From an uncultured Oscillospiraceae bacterium (GTDB taxonomy: Bacteria > Bacillota > Clostridia > Oscillospirales > Oscillospiraceae): a stretch of 5,807 nt of DNA. Shown piece after piece: positions 1-4,873 of this stretch. The stretch lies in contig CAJOFW010000096.1 of NCBI GenBank assembly GCA_905234005.1, forward strand, positions 1 to 5,807. The letters run 5' to 3'. A program made the position numbers and the translations under genes. Position 1 is the first letter of the stretch. Each line of letters begins with the position of its first letter. Below the pieces are notes generated by a model that saw nothing but the letters and a program-made list of their open reading frames with translations, did not search any database and was not told the origin of the DNA.

Positions 1-1603
1 CGACCGTGACCGTGCCGCCGGAGATCGTGATGTCGGCGCTGCAGCCGAGCGAGGCGTCGACGGCTTCGGGATCGGTGCGGATGCCGTCCGCCGCGGCGGA
101 GACGGTGATCGTGCCGGAACGGATCGCGAGCAGGTTGTCGCAGGAGATGCCGTGCTTTGCCGAGGTGACGTTCAGCGTCACGGCGGAGATCGTGAGCGAG
201 GCGTTTTCGCCGGACTTGATCGCGTTCTTCGAGCTGCACACGAGGTTCAGCGTGCCGGAGCCGCCGATCGTGACCCGGGAGCCGTCCTTGGCCTTGATGA
301 CGGCGGACTCGGCCATCGCGTTGTCCGCGTAGTCGTCGGCGTTGTTGTAAGCGGCGTCGGTCAGGGTGTTCGTGTGGCCGAGCAGGGCCATGATCGTGAC
401 CGTGCCTGTGGAGTCCTTCCTGACCGTGATCGGCGCGGTGAGGGCGCTCGTGAGGTCAAGGCCGGCGAGGTAGTACGTCGTCGCGCCGGTGGCCTCCTTC
501 TTGACGGCGACGGCCATGTCGTCCGCCGAGCCGGCGAAGACATACGTGCCGCCGGCCTTTTTCGTCTCGATGACGAGGGAGTATTCCGCCGTGTTCGCGT
601 AGCTTACGGAGCCGTCCGCGTTCGCGGTCCCGGCCGGGGTGTACTCGCCGCCGGCCGCGTCGACGCCGGTGACGTCGTACTTGCTCTCGCCGTCGTAGAC
701 GCGGACGCTGCCGCCCTCGAACACGAACGTCGTGTAGCCGACGGGAACGGTGAGCCGGTACGTCGCGCCGGAGGTGGACGTGACGCTGACGGTCACAAGA
801 CCGGCCGCGCCCTCGACGCCCGTCACGGTGACGGCGCTGCCCTCGTAGGTGACGGAGGCGACGGCGCTGTTGTTCGCGCTGACGGAGGCGACCGCGCCGT
901 CCGTGAGGGTGATGACCGCGCCGCTGCTGCCGCGCACGGCGTAGGTGTAGCCGTTCTCGGACGAGGTGACGATCACGTCGGGCGCGACGGTCTCGTCACC
1001 GTCGTCGTCCTCCTCCGCCTCGGTGACGGCGAGGGTCACGGTCAGGTCGCCGGCGATTTTCGTGATGCGCCAGATGCCGTCGCCCTGATCCTTGAGGTTC
1101 TTGTAGGAGCCTTCCACGGCGGGGTCGGCGGCGAGGACGTAGCCGTCGTCCACGACGACGCGGAAATTGACCTGGCCGTCGCCGGAGACGTCGATCTCGC
1201 CGGTGTCGCCGCTGCGGGCGCAGGCGGTCGTGACGCCGGTCTCATCGGCGGCCGTGTAGTCCTGGGTGTAGTAGACGTCCACGCTGTAGTGGTCGCCCGC
1301 GGAGAACGTGACGGTGTAGGCGTCCGTGTCGCCGTCCGCGGCGGGGGCGTCGGATACGTCCTCGACCGCGTCGGGCTCGTCCGCGTCGGATTCAACCGGT
1401 GCGGACTCGTCCGCCTCGGGCGCGGCTTCCTGTGTGATTTCGACGACGTCCGCCGGTGCGTCGTCCTCCGGCGGTGTGGCAGGGCCGGACACGTCGAAAA
1501 CATCCGGCGCATCCGTTTCGCTGTCCGCGAGGACGCTCAGGGGCATGAGCGACACACACATGAGCGCCGCCAGGAGGATGCTGAGAATGCGTTTGGCTTT
1601 CAT
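1..1603 (-). CDS. Secreted surface protein with Cthe_2159-like carbohydrate-binding beta-helix (3' end outside window)
   Basis: An open frame of 534 codons with no stop runs off the left edge, so the C-terminus is missing. The start is ATG, with AAAGGAAG 9 nt upstream. Residues 1-26 are a signal peptide: basic MKAKR, a hydrophobic core and VLA-D as the likely cleavage site, which implies Sec export. Residues 27-95 are a low-complexity Asp/Glu/Ala/Pro linker. Residues about 96-193 form a beta-rich module with one Trp. Residues about 209-289 look like a bacterial Ig-like module (ITLTDG..VASVSANN..VASVTYEGSAVTVTGV). From about residue 352 the pattern is that of the Cthe_2159-type carbohydrate-binding family: GGTYVFAG, TNTLTDAAYN, IGGSGTLNL, NAIKSG, HGISCD, DGIRTD, ITISGGTVTV. 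Cthe_2159 itself binds acidic plant polysaccharide and cellulose; a similar role here is inferred. Any cell-wall anchor (dockerin, SLH, LPXTG) would lie beyond the window. An independent promoter follows the transporter's terminator, so it is not part of that operon. Confidence 0.87.
   Translation of the reverse strand, partial: MKAKRILSILLAALMCVSLMPLSVLADSETDAPDVFDVSGPATPPEDDAPADVVEITQEAAPEADESAPVESDADEPDAVEDVSDAPAADGDTDAYTVTFSAGDHYSVDVYYTQDYTAADETGVTTACARSGDTGEIDVSGDGQVNFRVVVDDGYVLAADPAVEGSYKNLKDQGDGIWRITKIAGDLTVTLAVTEAEEDDDGDETVAPDVIVTSSENGYTYAVRGSSGAVITLTDGAVASVSANNSAVASVTYEGSAVTVTGVEGAAGLVTVSVTSTSGATYRLTVPVGYTTFVFEGGSVRVYDGESKYDVTGVDAAGGEYTPAGTANADGSVSYANTAEYSLVIETKKAGGTYVFAGSADDMAVAVKKEATGATTYYLAGLDLTSALTAPITVRKDSTGTVTIMALLGHTNTLTDAAYNNADDYADNAMAESAVIKAKDGSRVTIGGSGTLNLVCSSKNAIKSGENASLTISAVTLNVTSAKHGISCDNLLAIRSGTITVSAAADGIRTDPEAVDASLGCSADITISGGTVTV
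2..274 (-). repeat. Protein-level beta-helix rung repeats inside the surface protein
   Basis: Residues about 444-534 of the surface protein repeat a TI...GT(L/I)(N/T)(L/V)...(N/H/D)(A/G)I(K/S/R) pattern. The units are TIGGSGTLNL...NAIKSG, TISAVTLNV...HGISCD, AIRSGTITV...DGIRTD and ITISGGTVTV. Spacing between equivalent Thr residues (451, 476, 498, 531) is 25, 22 and 33 residues. The long gap carries an insertion after DGIRTD (PEAVDASLGCSA). Such 20-25-residue periodicity fits coils of a right-handed parallel beta-helix. The repeat is at amino-acid level only; I see no long exact DNA repeat. The array is cut by the window edge, so the coil number is unknown. Confidence 0.55.
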
Positions 1604-1620
1604 GGGCAGAAGCTTCCTTT
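1604..1620 (-). promoter_or_regulatory. Ribosome binding site of the surface protein gene
   Basis: On the minus strand AAAGGAAG (1620-1613) lies 9 nt before the ATG at 1603. It matches the AAGGA core of the Shine-Dalgarno consensus. It supports this start, which also gives a complete signal peptide. Confidence 0.8.
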
Positions 1621-1654
1621 CGTTTGTTTTTCGGTTGGGCAAAAACGTACGTAC

Positions 1655-1665
1655 ATACTCAGTAT
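1655..1665. promoter_or_regulatory. Short perfect dyad at the promoter start region, candidate operator
   Basis: The + strand shows ATACT-C-AGTAT, a perfect 5-bp inverted repeat around one base. It overlaps the end of the -10 region and the expected transcription start of the surface protein gene. Just downstream on the minus strand lies a second self-complementary stretch, GTACGTAC (1647-1654). Position suits a repressor site or a short 5'-leader structure. A dyad this short can occur by chance in AT-rich DNA, so function is speculative. Confidence 0.25.
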
Positions 1666-1691
1666 ATTATCAAATTCCGCGCAAAAGTCAA
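1664..1691 (-). promoter_or_regulatory. Sigma-A-type promoter for the surface protein gene
   Basis: Reading the minus strand, TTGACT (1691-1686) is a -35 with 5 of 6 consensus bases. After 16 nt comes TAATAT (1669-1664), preceded by TGA to give an extended -10 (TGnTAATAT). An alternative -10, TATACT at 1666-1661, matches better but would give 19-nt spacing. The predicted start near 1654-1657 leaves a leader of about 50 nt before the ATG at 1603. The promoter sits in the AT-rich gap immediately after the upstream operon's terminator. Confidence 0.65.
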
Positions 1692-1696
1692 GCGTA

Positions 1697-1731
1697 TAAA
1701 AACACACGGCGACGTTTCGCCGCCGTGTGTT
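1697..1731 (-). terminator. Rho-independent terminator of the oligopeptide transporter operon
   Basis: Positions 1721-1731 and 1701-1711 are perfectly complementary (11 bp, GC-rich toward the loop), with a 9-nt loop at 1712-1720. On the minus strand the stem ends in GTGTGTTTTTATA, giving a run of five U residues. It starts 17 nt after the stop codon of the OppC-type permease. The + strand side lacks a comparable U run, so the terminator is directional and serves the transporter operon. Confidence 0.85.
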
Positions 1732-1748
1732 GATATATCGGGTTTGTA

Positions 1749-2720
1749 TCAGCCGTTCGTGCCCTCGGCCGCCTTCTTCCGGCTGCGGTATTTCGCGGCG
1801 ATTCTGCGGATCTTTTTGCGCGAGAACGAGCCCATGCCGCCCTTGAGACGCGGGTCGAGGATGTCGCGCACGCCGTCGCCGAACATGGCCGCCGCGAACA
1901 CCATGATCGTGATCGCGAGGCCGGGGGCAAGGCCGATCCACGGGGCCGTGTACATCTTGCTGCGGCCCTGGCTCGTGAGCAGGTAGCCCCAGCTCGGGGT
2001 GTTGATGTTGACGCCGAAGCCGAGGAAGTTCAGCGTCGATTCCATCATGATCGTGCCGCCGAGGGAGTTTGCGAGGTTCATGAGCACGAGGGGCATGATG
2101 TTCGGGATGACGTGGTGGATCATGCGCCAGACGTTCTTGCCGCCGAGCATTTTGGACATGCCGCAGTAGCCGGAGTCCTTGACCGATATCGCGGCGGAGC
2201 GGATCATACGCGAGCCGCCGATGCCGCCCGGCACCGAGAGCACCACGACCATGGACACCATGCCGGGGCCCATGATGGACATCAGGATCAGCATGATGAG
2301 CATGCCCGGTATGCACTGCCACGCGTCGATGAAGCGCTGCAGATACAGGTCGAACCGCCCGCCGATGACCGCGCTCGTGACGCCGATGATAACGGAGATG
2401 ACCGTCGAGAGGATCGTGCAGCTTATGCCGAGGATGACCGACGTTCTCGCGCCGTAGATCATGTAGCTCAAAAGGTCGCGGCCCATCGCGTCGGTGCCGA
2501 GCGGGTGCTCGAGGGAGGGCGGCTTCGCCGCGTCCATCAGGTGCGAGGCGAGAAGGCCGTTTTCCATCTTCTGGGGGGCGATCACGTCGGCGAAAATGGC
2601 GACGAGGATGAACAGCACGAGGACGAGAAGGCCGAAGAAGGCCACCTTCTTCGTGCGCCACAGCGTCCCGAGAAAATCGAGGAAGGCGTTTTTCCGTCTG
2701 CGTTTTTCGGTGTTTTTCAT
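1749..2720 (-). CDS. oppC: OppC/DppC-type ABC importer permease
   Basis: This is the second membrane subunit of a peptide-type ABC importer (323 residues). Residues about 15-50 form the OppC N-terminal region with a first membrane segment at about 26-47 (FFGLLVLVLFILVAIFADVI). The family block HPLGTDAMGRDLLSYMIYGAR lies at about 72-91. Further hydrophobic segments are at about 95-120, 135-163, 205-235 and 262-285. Other landmarks are LNFLGFGVNINTPSWGYLL (about 230-248) and GDGVRDILDPRLKG (about 281-294). In the coupling loop the usual E-A-A is replaced by C-G-M (YCGMSKMLGGKNVWRMIHH), while Gly and the following HVIPN are kept. The tail after residue 294 is rich in Lys/Arg. I chose the ATG at 2720 because TAAGGGGG lies 8 nt upstream; a GTG at 2750 would have no visible ribosome site and would overlap OppB. 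Opp versus Dpp identity cannot be settled from this subunit. Confidence 0.93.
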   Translation of the reverse strand: MKNTEKRRRKNAFLDFLGTLWRTKKVAFFGLLVLVLFILVAIFADVIAPQKMENGLLASHLMDAAKPPSLEHPLGTDAMGRDLLSYMIYGARTSVILGISCTILSTVISVIIGVTSAVIGGRFDLYLQRFIDAWQCIPGMLIMLILMSIMGPGMVSMVVVLSVPGGIGGSRMIRSAAISVKDSGYCGMSKMLGGKNVWRMIHHVIPNIMPLVLMNLANSLGGTIMMESTLNFLGFGVNINTPSWGYLLTSQGRSKMYTAPWIGLAPGLAITIMVFAAAMFGDGVRDILDPRLKGGMGSFSRKKIRRIAAKYRSRKKAAEGTNG

Positions 2721-2736
2721 GTGCCGCGCCCCCTTA
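2721..2736 (-). promoter_or_regulatory. Ribosome binding site for OppC, built on the OppB stop codon
   Basis: On the minus strand TAAGGGGG (2736-2729) pairs with the 16S anti-Shine-Dalgarno with one G-U wobble, and sits 8 nt before the ATG at 2720. Its TAA is the stop codon of the upstream permease. This decides the OppC start in favour of 2720 and suggests translational coupling. Confidence 0.75.
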
Positions 2737-3687
2737 TTCCAGCGATACACGCGGATCGCACCACTTGTATGCGATGTCCACGACGAGGTTTATGAGCATG
2801 ACGAATACGGCGAACACGACCGTACAGCCCTGCGCCAGCGGGTAATCGCGGTTGTTCAGCGCCGTGACGACCTGCTGGCCGATGCCGGGGATGTTGAACA
2901 TATTCTCGATGACGACGGAGCCGCCCACGAGGCCCGCCACGGAGCCGCCGAACAGCGTGATGACCGGAATGAGCGCGTTGCGGAACGCGTGGTGGAACAT
3001 GACCCGGCCCTCCCCCGCGCCCTTGGCCCAGCCGGTGCGGACGTAGTCCTGCCGCATGACCTCGAGCGTCATCGTGCGCACGGCGCGGATGTTCATGCCC
3101 GCCGACGTGACCGCGGCGACGAGGCTCGGCACAAGGAACATGCGCATATTCTGCGCGAAGTTCTGCGTGATGCTCACATACGTGAGCGGAATCGAGAAGC
3201 CCCACCACACGGCCGGGTAGACGAGCACCATCGTGCCGATCCAGAACACCGGCATGGACGCGAGCACGACCGAGAGCGTGCGGATGACGCCGTCGGAGAT
3301 CGTGTCCGGGTGCGCCGCGCAGTACAGGCCGATCGGTATGGATATGACGAGCGAAAGCAGGAACGTCAGAAGCGCAAGCTCGAGGGAGATCGGAAGCTGC
3401 GCCCGTATGACGCTCCAGACCGTGTCGCCCCGGAACAGGCAGTTGCCGAGGTCGCCGCGCAGCATATTTCCGAACCAGATGAAGAACTGCGTGACCGCCG
3501 GCTTGTCGAGGCCGAGCTTTGCCTCCGCCTCGGCACGGGTGATCACCTGGCCGTTCGTCGCGTAGTTGTAGACGACCATGTCCACCGCGTCGCCGGGTAT
3601 CATGCGCATGAGCGCGAACACGATGACGCACACGAGGATCAGGGTCGGAATGAGCAGAAGCAGGCGTTTGACTAAGTATTTTCCCAT
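2734..3687 (-). CDS. oppB: OppB/DppB-type ABC importer permease
   Basis: This is the first membrane subunit of the importer (317 residues, normal for the family). It begins MGKYLVKRLLLLIPTLILV, the usual basic start plus first membrane helix (about 9-29). An extracytoplasmic stretch follows containing LGLDKP (about 58-63) and RGDLGNCLF (about 77-85). Membrane segments follow at about 101-125, 135-158, 184-200, 243-263 and 287-307. The ATPase-coupling loop is well preserved: MRQDYVRTGWAKGAGEGRV and HAFRNALIPVI (about 211-243). IENMFNIPGIGQ (about 260-271) and the C-terminal YKWCDPRVSLE are also typical. It pairs with the OppC-type subunit encoded 13 nt downstream to form the transmembrane channel. 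Start ATG has a perfect AGGAGG 7 nt upstream. The peptide/nickel permease family is certain; exact substrate is not. Confidence 0.94.
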   Translation of the reverse strand: MGKYLVKRLLLLIPTLILVCVIVFALMRMIPGDAVDMVVYNYATNGQVITRAEAEAKLGLDKPAVTQFFIWFGNMLRGDLGNCLFRGDTVWSVIRAQLPISLELALLTFLLSLVISIPIGLYCAAHPDTISDGVIRTLSVVLASMPVFWIGTMVLVYPAVWWGFSIPLTYVSITQNFAQNMRMFLVPSLVAAVTSAGMNIRAVRTMTLEVMRQDYVRTGWAKGAGEGRVMFHHAFRNALIPVITLFGGSVAGLVGGSVVIENMFNIPGIGQQVVTALNNRDYPLAQGCTVVFAVFVMLINLVVDIAYKWCDPRVSLE

Positions 3688-3702
3688 GGGTATGCCTCCT
3701 TA
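3688..3702 (-). promoter_or_regulatory. Ribosome binding site for OppB, built on the OppF stop codon
   Basis: On the minus strand TAAGGAGG (3702-3695) is a full consensus Shine-Dalgarno located 7 nt before the ATG at 3687. Its TAA is the stop codon of the OppF-type gene, so terminating ribosomes sit directly on the next initiation site. Confidence 0.85.
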
Positions 3703-4857
3703 ACCTTCCGCGACGCGGTGGCAGGCGACCATGTGGCCGCCGCCCACATCCCGGAGCGCCGGCTCCTCGGTGCGGCACCGCTCGTCGGCGTACCGGCACC
3801 GGGTGCAGAAGTTGCAGCCGGCCGGCGGGTTGATGGGGCTTGGCACCTCGCCCTCGAGCAGAATGCGCTGCCGCTGCCGGTCGACGCGGGGCTTCGGGAT
3901 CGGCGCGGCGGATATGAGCGCCTGGGTGTAGGGGTGCAGCGGCTTTTCGTACAGCTCGTCGCTGGAGGTCAGCTCCATGAACTTGCCGAGGTACATGACC
4001 GCGACGTTATTGGATATGTGCCGCACGACGGACAGGTCGTGGCCGATGAAGATGTACGTGAGGCCGAGCTGCTGCTGCAGGCGCATCATCAGTCCGACGA
4101 TCTGCGCCTGGATCGACACGTCCAGCGCGGATACGATCTCATCGCACACGATGAACGCCGGGTTCAGCGCGAGGGCGCGGGCGATGGATATGCGCTGCCG
4201 CTGGCCGCCGGAGAACTCGTGGGGATAGCGCTCGGCAAACTTCGGGTTCAGGCCGACGAGCACGAGAAGCCGCGTCACGAGATCGGCCTGCTCGTGCGGG
4301 TCGGTCACGAGGCGGTTGATGCGAACGCCCTCGAGGATCGAGTCCTCGATGCGCATACGCGGGTCGAGGGAGGCGAACGGATCCTGCGTCACCATCGTGA
4401 GGTACTTGTGGAACGTGCCCAGCTCCTTACCCTTGATATTCGTCACGTCGCGGTTGTCGAACAGGATCTGTCCCGCCGTCGGGGTGAGATTCCGCATGAC
4501 GCAGTTGCCGACCGTGGACTTGCCCGAGCCGGACTCGCCGACGATGCCGAGCGTCTCGCCCTGCCGGATCGTGAAGCTCACGCCGTCCACGGCCTTGACG
4601 TGGCCGACGACGCGCTTGAAAAGGCCCTTCGTGACGGGAAAGTGCATCTTGAGATCCTTCACGACGAGGATGTCGTAGCCGTCCGTTCGGAGGACGGTCG
4701 GCTGCTTTGCGATGTCGTCGTCCAGAAAGCCGACGAGCCTGCCGCCGATGGGCATATCCGCCGTCGTGAACGGCGTGTCCCGGGAGGGCGCCGGCGTGGG
4801 CTTCTTGTCGATATCGGGCCGCTCGTCGGCGTTGGGATTGTCGCGCCGATCGCTCAT
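3700..4857 (-). CDS. oppF: OppF/DppF-type ABC importer ATPase
   Basis: This is the second cytoplasmic ATPase of the importer (385 residues), expected to pair with the OppD-type subunit and power import. Walker A is GESGSGKS (107-114), Q-loop Gln158 (VTQDPFASLDPRM), signature FSGGQRQR (215-222), Walker B FIVCDE (235-240), H-loop His273. The family C-terminal region follows with LHPYTQALI (307-315) and GEVPSPINPPAGC. Cys348, Cys354, Cys361 and Cys379 match the cysteine pattern known to hold an iron-sulfur cluster in some homologues; Cys351 is extra. Two oddities are an N-terminal extension of about 62 residues before the core (DILVVKDLKMHFPVTKGLF) and DEIVSALD where DEPVSALD is usual. The start overlaps the OppD stop as ATGA, with AAAGGAG 9 nt upstream, so the long form is favoured over Met35. 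A paralogous importer subunit (Dpp, App) is equally possible by name. Confidence 0.95.
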   Translation of the reverse strand: MSDRRDNPNADERPDIDKKPTPAPSRDTPFTTADMPIGGRLVGFLDDDIAKQPTVLRTDGYDILVVKDLKMHFPVTKGLFKRVVGHVKAVDGVSFTIRQGETLGIVGESGSGKSTVGNCVMRNLTPTAGQILFDNRDVTNIKGKELGTFHKYLTMVTQDPFASLDPRMRIEDSILEGVRINRLVTDPHEQADLVTRLLVLVGLNPKFAERYPHEFSGGQRQRISIARALALNPAFIVCDEIVSALDVSIQAQIVGLMMRLQQQLGLTYIFIGHDLSVVRHISNNVAVMYLGKFMELTSSDELYEKPLHPYTQALISAAPIPKPRVDRQRQRILLEGEVPSPINPPAGCNFCTRCRYADERCRTEEPALRDVGGGHMVACHRVAEG

Positions 4858-4873
4858 ACCAGCTCACTCCTTT
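4854..4873 (-). promoter_or_regulatory. OppD-OppF junction: ribosome binding site and ATGA stop-start overlap
   Basis: On the minus strand AAAGGAG (4873-4867), inside the last codons of OppD, is followed 9 nt later by ATGA (4857-4854). There the OppF start ATG and OppD stop TGA overlap. This indicates translational coupling and equal supply of the two ATPases, and it fixes the OppF start at 4857. Confidence 0.8.

Noticed and set aside
1553..1603. Possible lipoprotein signal in the surface protein, because Cys16 lies in the hydrophobic core (ALMC).
   Set aside because: The residues before the Cys (A-L-M) do not fit a lipobox, which needs a small residue at -1. A standard signal peptidase I site (VLA-D) follows at residues 24-27.
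152..1699. A 515-codon open frame on the + strand opposite the surface protein gene.
   Set aside because: Its product is Val/Arg/Gly/Asp-rich without domain logic, has no ribosome site, and lies antisense to a frame with a signal peptide and recognisable domains. It arises because GC-rich third positions suppress stops on the opposite strand.
1701..1731. The hairpin as a riboswitch or bidirectional terminator.
   Set aside because: It is a simple perfect stem with a U run on the minus strand only and lies right after a stop codon. The + strand side lacks a U tract and has no convergent gene to terminate.
1600..2661. A 353-codon minus-strand frame overlapping OppC in another frame.
   Set aside because: The Arg/His/Pro-rich product has no family features and reads through the terminator and the promoter of the next gene. 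The OppC frame is clearly the real one.
2721..2750. GTG at 2750 as the start of the OppC-type permease, adding 10 residues.
   Set aside because: It overlaps OppB by 17 bp, has no Shine-Dalgarno upstream and adds residues not typical of the family. The ATG at 2720 has TAAGGGGG at good spacing.
2494..3675. A 393-codon open frame on the + strand opposite the OppB-type gene.
   Set aside because: The product is very rich in Arg, His, Asp and Glu and resembles no family. The minus-strand permease covers almost the same bases with clear motifs.
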